64,000 bases of DNA, taken from NCBI GenBank assembly GCA_036897095.1, contig JAYMSP010000129.1:1-64000 (forward strand), read 5' to 3'. The translations under genes were made by a program, and so were the position numbers. This DNA is from Plantago elongata (taxonomy: Eukaryota > Streptophyta > Magnoliopsida > Lamiales > Plantaginaceae). Shown piece by piece: positions 23,211 through 35,550 of the stretch (its first letter is position 1; each line of letters opens with the position of its first letter). The notes beneath the pieces were generated by a model that saw nothing but the letters and a program-made list of their open reading frames with translations, ran no database searches and was not told the origin of the DNA.

Positions 23211-26200
23211 CTAAGAGGATTGATATATTCCTAATCTACAAAATTAGCCTTCACCCAATATATACATTATCAAATATATTATGTTCAATCTCTTCCATAT
23301 ATATAATAATATGTGTTCCATTACAAAAGTTTTATTTTACTTTTTAAAAGTGGAATAAGTTCCACAAATTTACTTTTATATATTTATATAAAATGCCATA
23401 ACTTGTTTCATAAATAAACATAATTAATTACTCAAATCATAAAATTTAGCATAACAAATTAAAATGGAAGCATTAGTTATTGAGTGACGAAAGTAAGCAA
23501 GTAAAGTAAGACACGGAATCCAAGCAGCTAGGAGATGATGAGGAATTGTTGGCGTTGGAGAAAAAAATAATGAGAAAATGATTTTGACCAAAATTTGGCA
23601 ATTCAATTCGTTAGCTAAAAGGTTGATGAATCAATCACCTGAACTCTAACGACTTTAATACGTACGACGTACTATGAGGTTGCAGGGTCATACGATCGGT
23701 CGATGATTTCTTAATTATTTTATATATGTTTACGGTACCATGATTAATAGCATGCTTCCCTCTGTGGACAATATGATTCTACAAATTCAAGAATAATCAT
23801 ATATTACTTCTAAGCATTATTGCAATGCCAACAAATTCTTTTGTGGACAATACGGAACAACAAATGACAATCACACATAGATAGTATATATATCAATTTC
23901 ATCTTACTAGCTGGACTTTTCTTTTTGTTTTTAATGGAAACAACAAACGTTATATATATATATATATGATCACTTATGGTACGTACTCAAATTGTTATAT
24001 AATTCATGTCAAATTAATCTCTATTAATTAATACTTTGGAAATTCATATGTGTATAATTATACTAGTATTTATACCATTTTTCTAAATATTGGAAAGTAT
24101 ATATACACGCCCCAGCCTCCAAATTAACAAAATATATATAATACAAATAAGTCACACAAGGGCTGTCTTTATATTAAAAAAACAAAAAAAAAAGGGGCTG
24201 TCTTCATGAAAACGAAAGACGAGTGATCAGAGGATAATATTTAGTAATAAAAATAGAAAGAAAAAAGATAGATAGATATATAGCAATATCATGCATGCTT
24301 AATTTGCTTCAGGTAACCTTCAGAATGTAAAAATGTGTTCAAGTCAAGTCTGAATGAGCCTCCGAAGCTTGTATCCTTTTGTAATATGAACGCAGATCAA
24401 CACACGCAACAACAAATTTTACTGAAACAAATCGAGAAGGGAAAAGAAGATAGCAAGTCAACAGTTAATACATACGTACACTATATATCTATCTTACTAT
24501 AAATTACATATTCCGATCTATAACTATGACTTTATAGTAGAGATAGTTTTAAATGAGTTAATCTATATCTTTCCATCTTTATTTATAAATGATTTCAGTA
24601 TTAAATTATACTGGTGATTTTGCTAAAATTTAATTAGATTAGGTTCATGTAAAATACATTCATATTTAAATATGTTATTTGAAAAGTTACAAATATGTAC
24701 ATGAGTTGAGAAGTAATTAATTAAGTTCATTTAGTCTGCTGATATAGGTAAAATTTGTTGTGTTTAAACTTTAAACTCACAATGTGTTGATATTGTCTTC
24801 TAGAGAAAAATAAAGTGTGTGATGTGTCCACGAAAGAAACAAACACGTAAATGGTGGACTTATGTTGTTGTTATAACATATTGTTGTTTGTTATAACATG
24901 GTGACGATCGATAGCCCACACAAATCCAAATGCAGAGGTGGCTCAATCCTTTATTTTTTGTTAAATAAATAAATAAATAAATTTAGTTAAATTAAATGAT
25001 AGTAAAATTAAGAAGCTTTATTTCCAGGTATTTTATAGAACGAAGCAAAGATGCATATTTTTCCATATAATTGGATCCTTGGTAGGGGATTGTAACAACC
25101 GTACCGACTATTTACTTAGAAGTCTATTGTCTTAGACTTTTTTAAAAAGGTCAAAACCATCAATTAGACGCCACATGTACGTAAGTGTGTCCTACTACCA
25201 ATAGTCTAGAAATAAACATGCACTTTAATTTATTTACCACGACAACACACCATCCTTAAAACTCATGCACCACATATTCAACCCCACGCAGCTAACATTA
25301 AACTTAGCTAGCTAGCTTTTTACTTTGCATCGCGCATTCTCCCTTACTTAATTCGCCTTTTTCAAAAACATCGTCAAACTTAAATTTTAACACAAAAATT
25401 AATATATAGAATAAATATTGAGGAACAGGTAGTCAGGTGTAAATGTTGTAATAACTTTTATAGTGAAATATGTATAAATTGAATACATGATATTTATTAT
25501 GGGATGAATTATGGGACGGATCAAGTATCATCTCTTATAGTAATAAATAAAATTGATAGGAAAAAATATTATTGAGATCGATATATATTAGAGGTTAGTA
25601 TATTAATGTTATAACGTTAGTGTTTTTACCGAAGCTTAATAGTTGGTCCTTTTCTGAGTTGAAATTAGACAGTATCGATCCCCTAAGAATTTTGCCAATA
25701 TAATATACAAAATCATGATGTAGTTGAGTTGTAAACTAGAGATTACATAGGTGAAGTAGGGATCGAGTTCCTTGCTAGACTTAGTAAATTATACTATCAA
25801 CCAACTAGATAGGTAATAAGTTACCATCTAAACGCGCGTTCACCAAATAAAACATGCATGTTTTTAATATAAACTCAATCTTATGACATCATTGTCTTTT
25901 GCTTGTATTGTTGTCAATCTGATGTGAATTTGAAATATTGATTTGAACTTTTTCTTATCATTCAAATTGTAACTTTGAAGGGTTATTACCTAGACACAAT
26001 AGACTGCATCATAACACTTTCCTAAAGATTGGAAGCCTTAGTTGAAAGTTAGGGTGAGTTGTCCTTTATCAGAGTACAACCTCAGTATTTTTGGGATCAC
26101 GTTTATACTTATTTTAACATTGATTAGATGGATATACAAGTTTTTACCGATAAAAATGATACTTTTACAGTTCAAAACAAATATAGAGTCAAAATTTAGT

Positions 26201-26354
26201 TTTAGTGCGTAATAGTAAGCAAGGCATCCAATAATCTAAAATTTCACCCTAAACAGACAACACACAAGAGAGAAGCATGATTGTTCATTGACATAGACCA
26301 GGGCCGGCGCCAAATCCTATTGACTTGAAACCCTTGTTTTATCCACTCCTTCCT
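23211..26354. other. Intergenic, upstream of the MYB gene
   Basis: AT-rich DNA with short microsatellites such as AAAT repeats near 24966 and TA near 23950. No coding region is recognised. The last few hundred bases should hold the MYB promoter. Confidence 0.6.
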
Positions 26355-26364
26355 CTATAAATAC
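26355..26364 (+). promoter_or_regulatory. TATA box of the R2R3-MYB gene
   Basis: CTATAAATAC lies about 160 bases upstream of the MYB start codon. It is followed by a C/T-rich leader with a repeated CATCT word (26465-26495), which is usual for plant 5' leaders. Confidence 0.7.
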
Positions 26365-26522
26365 TCAATCAACGTCCCCTTCTTAGGACCTACAACTCAT
26401 CGCTTTTTGCTACTCAACTTCTCTATCCCCTTTGCCTTCTACAAACTTCTCTTTTAACTTCACTTTCTCATCTCATCTCATCTCACCTCACCTCACAAAC
26501 AAACTTGTTCGATCCATTGAAA

Positions 26523-27845
26523 ATGGGTAGGTCACCGTGTTGCGATAAAGATGGCCTCAAGAAAGGTCCATGGACTCCTGAGGAGGACAACAAGCTCATC
26601 CAGTATATTCAATTGCATGGCCCTGGAAATTGGAGAACCCTTCCAAAAAATGCTGGTATGCTTTCCTTTTTAACATCAATTCATGTGTGAAAGCTTAGCT
26701 CGCGTTTGAACGTATGAAAGGGATTTCCAACTTCCAAACACTCCAGTGATTGATGATCTTCATCATTTGGTAATGGTGAATTTTCTTATGTTTGCAGGGC
26801 TTCAAAGATGTGGGAAGAGTTGTCGCCTTCGTTGGACTAACTACCTGAGGCCAGATATCAAGAGGGGAAGGTTTTCGTTCGAGGAAGAAGAAACTATAAT
26901 TCAACTACACAGTGTTCTTGGCAACAAGTATGCATCATCTTATGTCTCATATTCAGTTCTAGTTGACATTTTTCAATATTGATTCTCAGTTTTTCTTATA
27001 AAAATTATATATGCATTAGCTAGCTAGGTACAAATTGAAGTTCACTTCCTTATATATGTTTGATGGTAAAAACTTATAGGTGGTCTGCTATTGCGGCTCG
27101 GCTTCCAGGAAGAACTGACAATGAAATCAAGAACTACTGGAACACGCACATCAGGAAGAGGCTCCTTCGACATGGAATTGACCCTGTTACTCATGCACCG
27201 CGTATGGACCTCTTAGACCTCTCATCACTTCTCAACTCCCCACAGGCGCTCAACCTGTCTAACCTCCTTCGCCTTCAAACACTTCTGAATCCGGAGGCAC
27301 TCAGGCTTGCAATGAGTCTAATCTCACCAAACAACAACAACAATAATCCTGATGTATTATTGCAAGAGAATCAACTTTTGAATTCTCTACTCCAGCTTCA
27401 AAACCAAGTCCCAGCAGATGATCATTTCCAACCTAACCAATTTGAAAATAATATATACCAACAAATACCATCAAATATGATCAACACCACTAATTCACTT
27501 CAGGATCAGACTCATTATACAATGCCAAACCAAAGTTGTGAACAAGGCCCAGTATTTCAACAAAATCCAACTACTACTACTAATATTGGCAATGATATGA
27601 ATGCTACAAGTTTTAAAAGTCTCCCTGGTGCTATAACAAATATTGGTTACGGAGCAGACTTGTCGGAAAACTCGAGCTTCCAATCTCACAATAGCAGCTG
27701 CAGCAACAACAGCAGCCATAATTACGGGTTTGATTCGGCATCAGTTGGGCTTATCAATACTGGAGAAGACGAGAAGGAAAGCTTCTGTAGCAATTTGTTG
27801 AGGTTTGAAATCCCAGAGAGCTTAGACTTTGATGATTTCATGTAA
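26523..27845 (+). CDS. R2R3-MYB transcription factor, subgroup 11 (MYB102/74/41 type)
   Basis: Exons 26523-26655, 26798-26927 and 27080-27845 give 342 aa in one frame. The start is the ATG of [23 protein letters not shown]2 spans roughly residues 14-61 and R3 67-112 ([47 protein letters not shown]). Both introns sit at the classic R2R3-MYB positions, after KNAG and in [33 protein letters not shown], the [11 protein letters not shown] block and the end [22 protein letters not shown] follow MYB102/MYB74/MYB41/MYB49 rather than MYB93. The C-terminal half is Asn/Gln-rich and acidic at the end, as in activators. Relatives act in wound, osmotic-stress and suberin or cuticle responses, and that role here is inferred. 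The gene looks intact. Confidence 0.95.
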
Positions 27846-28015
27846 ATATATGCTCCGTACTAGTAATATTTATGTGAGTATATTCTTATGATTATGTACA
27901 CTAGTCAGACTACACTTCTGTTTTGCCATATAATGTACTCTAGTCAGTAGTCAGAACGCTCTTTGTTTTATGTTCATCCACTTCAATTTTTTTTAAAGGA
28001 ATTATGTTTAGTTTT

Positions 28016-28113
28016 TGGGTAATTTTTGTATATTACTACCACATTTATACAATTAAATTTATGTTGGGTAATTTTTGTATATTACTACCACATTTATACA
28101 ATTAAATTTATGT
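28016..28113. repeat. Perfect 49-bp tandem duplication
   Basis: Bases 28016-28064 are repeated without a change at 28065-28113 (unit begins TGGGTAATTTTTGTATATTA). The lack of any difference points to a recent event, about 170 bases 3' of the MYB stop. The rest of 27846-28581 holds no gene. Confidence 0.9.
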
Positions 28114-28581
28114 TAAGAGAAAGAAATACAAAAGAGACAGTTTATTCTTATAGTTGCCCCGGTTGATTTTCCTCCACATGAATTCACTTTCAATGAAAAT
28201 AAGATGTTGATCAAGTATATTAAACATTTCAATTGAATCATGTACAAGACAGCGGTTTACAACTTTCCAACACTATTTGTCCACAAAGGTTTATTAGTCT
28301 CTGTTTACCACTATCTTTTCAACGAACTTTTCAGTTACATGAGTTTTTTTTAATAAAAAGATCGTTACGTAAATGCATAATTTTTCAAACAAGCTGGTTT
28401 AAGAAGCTAAATCAAGTTAACTTGTTGAAAAAAAACTACCTAACCTGCTACCAGCTAATTATTCAGCTACCATCTACCTTTTTAACTAATTTTACTAAAC
28501 AGGTCCATAACATTCAATCATAGTTAATTTTAGAAGTAAGAAATTAGTTTCTTCGAACTTCCAAATATGTTAGAACTCTCT

Positions 28582-28736
28582 CGTAAAAAATGAGATTATG
28601 TCGTAAGATAGTTTCATTCATAGATAAGTACGTATAGTTATACAAGAAGAGCAGCATCCCTAAACTTGTTGCTTAAGCTAACATATATGCTTAATGGGCT
28701 GGGCCAATAATCATATAATCATACGTATCCTCAATA
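28582..28736 (-). repeat. 3' LTR of the Copia element
   Basis: A 155-bp repeat matching 33309-33455, next to the antisense polypurine tract (CTTTCCCTCAAG) on its inner side and the direct repeat TCTCT on its outer side. Confidence 0.9.
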
Positions 28737-31700
28737 CTTTCCCTCAAGTTGGCGCGTGAAGATCTCGAATGCCTAACTTGCCACGAAGAAACATAATCCG
28801 CTCAGAACCGAGCACCTTGGTGAAAATGTCAGCCACCTGATGGTGGGAGGAGATGGAGTGTGGAGATACATCACCACTCTTAACTCTTTCACGAACAAAA
28901 TATCAATCCATTTCAACATGTTTAGTGCGTTCATGAAAGACGGGATTAAGTGCAATGTGGCGAGCATCTTGATTATCACAAAAAAGAGGAGTAGAAGTCG
29001 AATGTGAAGCTTCCAAATCACTCAATAACCATCGAATCCACAATACCTCACCAACAGTACTGGCCATAGCTCGATATTCTCAGCCGAGAAACGTGCCACA
29101 ACAGTTTGTTTCTTTAGTTCGCCAAGAAACTGGTGAACCACCAAGAGAAATGAAATATCTCGTACTAGAACGTTGTGTGAAAGAACAACCTCCCCAATCA
29201 GAATCACAATAAGCTTCCAAGGGGAGAGAGCCAGTAGATGGAAGAAACAGACCTTGTCCAGGTGTCATTTTAAGGTAGCGTAGAACACGAGTGGCAACTA
29301 TCATATGTGATTGACGAGGGTCACTGAGAAACTAACTCAGTTGATTCACCGAAAAAACAATATCAGGACGGTGACTATAAGATAGAGAAGGCGGCCCACA
29401 AGTCGACGGTACTGAGAAGGGTCTACTGGAGGACTATTATCATCTTTCACTAGTTTCAAACTTTGCTCCATAGGAAATAAGCTTGGTTTCCCAGCTTGCA
29501 CATCACTGTCTTCTAGAATATTAAGAGTATACTTGCGTTGACTAAGAACGATACCCTTAGAGGAACGATCAACCTCTATGCCGAGAAAATATTTGAGAGG
29601 GCCCAAATTTTGAATACTAAATTTACCGTCAAGATAAAACTTGACTTGATCAATATGGGGCCGACTATTCCCTACAAGAATGACATCATCGACATATATC
29701 AAAGCAAAAACGTAGATAGTACCTCGTCGAAGAATAAAAAGGGAGTGATCAGCCTTGGATTGGTGAAAGCCAATGGCCAAAAGGTATTGTGTAAACTTGT
29801 GATACCAATTTTTGGAAGCTTGGCGAAGCCCATATAGTGATTTGTGCAACTTACAAACACGAGCATCATCTGCCATACCGAAACCTTGAGGTAATTTCAT
29901 GTAAACATCCTCATCTAAATCACCATGCAAAATTGCATTGTTGACATCTAATTGATGAATCTCCCAATTTTTCTTAGCGGCAACAGTTAATAAACAACGC
30001 ACAATAACTAACTTGGCAACCGGAGCAAAAGTCTCATGGAAATCAATTCCTTCGACTTTAGTGAAACCTTTTGCTACAAGGCGAGCTTTATATCGTTCAA
30101 CTTCTCCAGTAGGTTTATACTTGATCTTATAAACCCATTTTGAATCAATTGCCTTCTGACCAGGAGGTAGGGGAACTAATTAAGCTCCATGTTCCATTTT
30201 GTTCAAGGGCCAAAATCTCCTTCTGCATAGCATCCACCCAATGAGGATCTTTCGCAGCTTGTATAAAATGTCGAGGCTCATCGCGAGAAGTGATGGCTGC
30301 TAAAAAAGTCTTATGCGTATCAGAAAATAGATCATAAGAGACAAATAGAGATAGAGGATATACTGGAGAGGAGCTTGACGTGGACGTGGGCCTTAAATGA
30401 TCAATTGAAGGGGGCAAGTCTATTTCGAAGTCTGTGAGATGTTTTGGTTGTGCTCGAACCTGTTCACTATTCCGAACTCCATCACATTCTCGTCTGACTA
30501 AACCAGGTTGTTCAAGAATATTTGACTGCTCAACTTCATTAGTTACATTAAGTGAAGCAGTATCATCATTCTCATTGGTTGGAGGGTGAATAGATCCATC
30601 ATCTTGGTGAGGTTCAGTACTAGTAGTAGCACGGTGATTTCTAGTTAACTCATCACTAAGTTATCCACGATGGCTCCATCAAAATTATGGTGTTGGTGTT
30701 GGACTTGGACTAGAGGTCTTGTAATATAGTCATGAGCAGCTTGCACAATTGTAACAAAACTTGACTTTTCATGATCACTCTGTTGGAGACTACCTTTAAA
30801 AGGAAAAATCTCTTCATAAAACGTAACATCGGGATGTGTATATCTTGTGAGTTAGAAGATCAAAAACTCGATAGCATTTTTTTCCGTATGGATAACCAAC
30901 GAAGACACAAGGTCTCCCTCTTGCTCGAAATTTATCTCCCCCTTTATTATTATCACGTGCATAAACTAAACAATCGAAAACCCGTATATGGGCATAAGTT
31001 GCCGCCTTACCCAATAGAACTTCATGCGGCGTTTTTTTACCAATGACACGCGAAGGTAGCCTATTAATAATGTAAACCACTGCAAGCACACACTCACCCC
31101 AAATTCAAGTGGGTAGACCAGATTCAAAACGAAAATCACGTGTGATTTCTAATATATGTCTATGCTTTCGTTCAACCACACCATTTTGTTGTGGAGTATC
31201 TGTGCAAGATGTTTCCAAGACAATACCATGCTCAGCATAATAATTTAGCATTTGCTATGATTGAAACTCCAAACCATTATCCGCGCGAATGCGCTTTACC
31301 TTCTTATCGAATTGAGTTGAGACCATATTGCAAAAATCAGAAAGAAACATGGTAACATTAGACTTCTTATTCATGAGAAATATCCAAACACCACGGCTGA
31401 AATCATCGACAATAGTAAGAAAATATTGAGCTCCAGTAAATGATGGGATTTTAAAGTTGCCCCAAATGTCACAATGAATTAACTCAAAACATGAAGAAGG
31501 TTTAATTGAACCAACTGAAAATGGTAGCCTAGTTTGTTTGGCTTTTAAGCAAGCATCACAAAAATTATCTTTATCACCAGAATTATATGAGAAGTGCAGT
31601 TATTGTAGTTTCTCATGAGATGCATGTCCCAATCGTTGGTGCCATAACCTTGAACTACTCGAAACCGACATTGCCGCCCCTTCCTTTCGAAATGAATTCA

Positions 31701-33308
31701 AGCAGTAAAGACCATTACGGACTTGCCCCACGCCAATCAAGCTCCTGGAATGTAAGTCCTGTAAAATACAAAAATCCCCGAAGAATATCATTGCACAATT
31801 TAGGTCTCTTGTTAATCGACGAATCGAAAGCAAATTGCATTTGAAATCAAGAATTTTAAGTACTCGACTAAGAGTAATTCCACCAGGAAACATTAGATCA
31901 CCAACACTCTTAAATGGGATTGCATCGCTGTTGGAATGTGAACCCGTAAACTGATGTTGCGATCATCATTATTCACCAAAATTCTACCATCACAAGTGAT
32001 ATGTTCAGTTGCACCTGAGTCAATCACCCATGGTTTATCAAAAGAGAACTTATCGTTCATATTTGCGGTTGGAGAGATGGTGTTATCAATATTGTTTCCT
32101 TGAATTGTTGTTTTGAAAAGCTGCATAACACGATTGAATTGGTTGATGTTTAAGCCTGGTATAGGACTGTTATCAAATCCCACTTGGGCTGCTCTCGGAG
32201 TACTTGTGCGCTTAGTATGATCACGACCTAAGTCGTTATGGCCCATATCTCTTCCTTCACCAAAATCACGCCCTGCATCGTTGCCTTTAAAATCTCTGTT
32301 TTTTCTAAAGTTGCATCCTCCGTCTATCGGTTTTCGCCATCCTGTAGGGTAACCATGGATTTGATAACAAGTATCAATGGTATGATTAGATTTCTTGCAA
32401 TTGTCGCAGTATCGGGCTCCTTTATCACGAGATTCCCAAGGGAAATTGTGATAAGCATCTCTTCCAACATCCTTCTTAGCCTGGAAAGCTGAAACTTCAG
32501 TCAGTGGTCTTCTTCTTGAGGTTATCTGTCGTTGTTGCTCATCCTGATAAACAAGGTGATAAGCCATCGCTAAACTCGTAGTTGGCTTCATACTCAAGAT
32601 CTGAGTTTTCACAGTACCATATTCATCATTCAAGCCCATCAAGAAATCATACAATTTTTCACGATCGCGGATCTCGTTCAGTTGGCGTGAGGTCTTACAC
32701 TTGCATCCACCACAACTGCATCGCGGTATTGGAGTAACAGATTCAATTTCATCCCATAATCCATGCAGATTAGTGTAGTAACTAGAGATTTTCATGTCCC
32801 CTTGCCGAACTTGTGTTACAATTCTTCTCAATTCGAAGGCTCGTGGTGCGCTTGCTGTCCCAAATCGTTCAGCTAGATCGCTCCATATATCAACAGCCGT
32901 TTTGGCAAATTTAACACTGATGCATATCTCCTTATCCATGGAAGTTGTCAACCAACCTTTGGCCATGGCGTTGCACCTTAACCACCGTTCTGAGTCTGGA
33001 TTATTTGATGGTTTGGGAAGAGAACTATCAACAAAATTCATCTTGTTTTTTGGCGAACAAGGCGTTGCTCATCTCATTCTCCCAATCTCCATAGTTGTCA
33101 TCTCGAAGGAGATCTCCCACAAATAACTGACCATGATTATCGGAAGGATGTAGATAGTAGTGAGAGTTCGCGTCGATTGAGGAGACAAGACTTCCAGCAG
33201 AAATGCTAGTGCCTTTCGGATATGTCATGTCAAAGTTGAATATGTAATCGACAATGGCTAGTTTAGTTTGCTAAGGTTTCAGTTACCAGGATTTTGGCTT
33301 TGATACCA

Positions 33309-33455
33309 TGTAAAAAATGAGATTATGCCGTAAGATAGTTTCATTCATAGACAAGTATGTATATTTATACAAGAAGAGCAACATCCCTAAACTTGTTGCT
33401 TAAGCTAACATATATGAATAATGGGTTGGACCAATAATCATATGTATCCTCAATA
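33309..33455 (-). repeat. 5' LTR of the Copia element
   Basis: A 147-bp repeat matching 28582-28736, with the tRNA primer-binding site directly inside it and TCTCT outside. The stretch 33461-34002, between this element and the Mutator-like element, shows no gene. Confidence 0.9.
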
Positions 33456-34002
33456 TCTCTTGATGCTCAAATGTATATGTGTCTATTATACAAATCTCTA
33501 TAATGAAAAGATCAAGATGATGCCAATGGAGAGGGGGAAGAAAAGAACTCTTCTTGTTGTTCTTCCGAATGGAGAAACCACGTTTTACACCCGAGAAGAG
33601 CTAATCTTAAAAGGCCACAATTAATTAAACATAGCAATAAAGCCACATTTATACCTCATCGATGGTGGAAGACCATAACTTAGAAATTGATCCCTTTTTA
33701 ATTCTGAAAATCAAAGGCATAATTACAATGATTCGAGTAAATATTACGGAATAAGTGCAAAAGACTTCTTCTAGAATATTTACATCATATACACAATTTA
33801 ATTTGTACTCTTCTAAATCAAGACAACTTTTATTAACACAAGGAATTGGTTTTCGTCATGTATAAACATTAAAAACATTTTATACAAATGGCGAACCACT
33901 ACTTAGCTGCACAACCCACTACATAATGAACTAATGACCTATAAAACATGCTAAAACAAATTGTGGATCACATATCAAGTAAAGTTGCACATTTAATTTA
34001 TT

Positions 34003-34148
34003 GGGAAAAAAAATCCATAAATGGTACCTTAAGTTGTACCATTTCACGCTTTGGTACATTTTGTTGACGCATTCCAATTTTTATACTTTTCGTTAACTTG
34101 CCGTCCAATTTTACTACTATGTTAGTCATAGTTGACATCTCCGTCAAT
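34003..34148. repeat. Left terminal inverted repeat of the MULE
   Basis: Pairs with the right end at 40097-40242. The outer 60 bases are nearly identical and similarity fades near 34148. Confidence 0.85.
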
Positions 34149-34411
34149 TTTGACCGAACTAAGACGAATTATGAACAAATTGGCCAAATTTCCGTCATTA
34201 ACTCGAGTGACCATCACGAGACGAACAAGCGTCTGAATTGTATTTTTTGTTTTCTTTTAATTATATATATTTTTATTAATTTATAATGATTTAAATATAA
34301 AAACATGAAAAGAAACATTCAAATAACATCAATTAACAGTTAAAATTCTCTCAAATAGATCGCCCCCAAATTGAAGAACCCTAGGTCTGAAGAAAAATTC
34401 GATTTCATCAA

Positions 34412-34990
34412 ATGGCATTGTCTGGAAGTGTTTCAATCGGTGTTGCAAACCGCAAATGTCGTTGGGGGAAGATTCTTCACGAATAATGTTCATGGAAGCC
34501 AGCTACTGTAGGTCATCGCTTCTTCGGATGTCCTGACTATACTGTACGTTTTTTGTTTGTCGAAAGTAATATTTTTTTTGGGGAAATTTCAATGAATTAG
34601 TATGGGTATGGGTAATTTCGTGGATCGGTTTAGTGATAAAAATGTTAACGGTTTTGGTCAGAATGTTGAGAAACGTGAATGCAAGTATTTTGATTGGGTT
34701 GATGAGCCTTTTGATAGTAGAGTAAGTGGTGTATTGAGTTTCCTGGTTAATAGTAAAAGTCTAGCAGAGGAGATGAATGTGAAACTTGATGCTCAAGTGA
34801 AAGAGTTGAGCCATGAATTGGACAATATGATTGCTGCAAATGAGCATATATTAGTGTTGCATAAGAAGCTGGAAGAGAAGGTTCAAAGATACTGGAGATT
34901 GAGAAGGACAAAGCTGACAAGAAGATAAGGCTACTTGTGAAGGCCATTGTGCTGATTTGTGTTTTGATCATTTGGCTTGTGATGTTATAG
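34412..34990 (+). pseudogene. GRF-type zinc finger / coiled-coil / C-terminal anchor protein carried by the MULE
   Basis: From the ATG at 34412 the frame reads MALSGSVSIGVANRKC, then a stretch ending PATVGHRFFGCPDYT, which fits a plant GRF zinc finger (CxCG..GRRFFGCPxY). The second expected Cys is a Trp and one in-frame stop interrupts the finger. A likely intron starts GTACGT at 34544 and ends before 34602. The second part has ECKYFDWVDEPFDS, the usual GRF C-terminal block, then a heptad-rich stretch (MNVKLDAQVKELSHELDNMIAANEHILVLHKKLEEKV, about 34773-34883). After a frame change near 34890 the sequence gives KKIRLLVKAIVLICVLIIWLVML and a stop at 34990, a single hydrophobic helix. Finger, coiled coil and tail anchor is a layout shared with many plant GRF-finger proteins of unknown function. 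Whether it serves transposition is not known. Confidence 0.75.
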
Positions 34991-35550
34991 ATGATTATGT
35001 GCTAGGAAGCTTGGTTGGTAAGATGTGATCTGTATTAGAACTTGACATTTAGAAAAGAATTAGCAGGTTTATGACTGCAAGATGTATTTGATATTGTAAT
35101 TTTGGCTATGTAATGAAAGAAGATGTTGATCTTCCTATTTTGGCTATGATATTGAGTTGGTTATGATATTGACAGTTTCTTTGATTTACTGAAGGTATAT
35201 ATGATATATAGCATGTAAGTTGATCTATTAATATAAATGAACAATGGCTCATTTGAACAAGCAATAAGGCAGACAAAGAAGTAAATGATGAAATTATAAA
35301 ACTGAGTTCATATAACAAATGGATTCTCAAATGAGAAGGTTCCAACCTGCACACTTCTCAAATTCAAGAATTCAAGTACATGATCAAATGAGAAGATTTC
35401 AACCAAAGTGATAAAATGATGGATCACCAAAAGACTGTCAATTTTCTGAGTTATACTAGACATGATCAAGCCAAGTGCTAATAGAGTGCCAAAGTTGAGT
35501 TACACTAGAACAGAAAAACAGAAGTACTAAATGCAATCAAAGTTAGAACT

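Larger units (their letters stand above)
28582..33455 (-). mobile_element. Copia LTR retrotransposon, old and broken
   Basis: The 3' LTR is 28582-28736 and the 5' LTR 33309-33455 (minus strand), flanked by TCTCT at 28577-28581 and 33456-33460. A primer-binding site complementary to initiator Met tRNA (TGGTATCAAAGCC) abuts the 5' LTR, and a polypurine tract abuts the 3' LTR. Parts on the minus strand, in Copia order: gag with a CCHC knuckle (about 33228-32030), protease active-site region (near 32010), GAG-pre-integrase and integrase (about 31893-30800), reverse transcriptase (about 30400-29346) and RNase H (about 29304-28773). By eye the LTRs differ at about 7% of sites plus one small gap, which suggests a few million years at rates usually assumed for plants. 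It carries several breaks and is not functional. Confidence 0.93.

Noticed and set aside
29538-29837. Plus-strand frame of 99 codons
   Set aside because: It is the complement of the Copia reverse-transcriptase region and matches no family in this direction.
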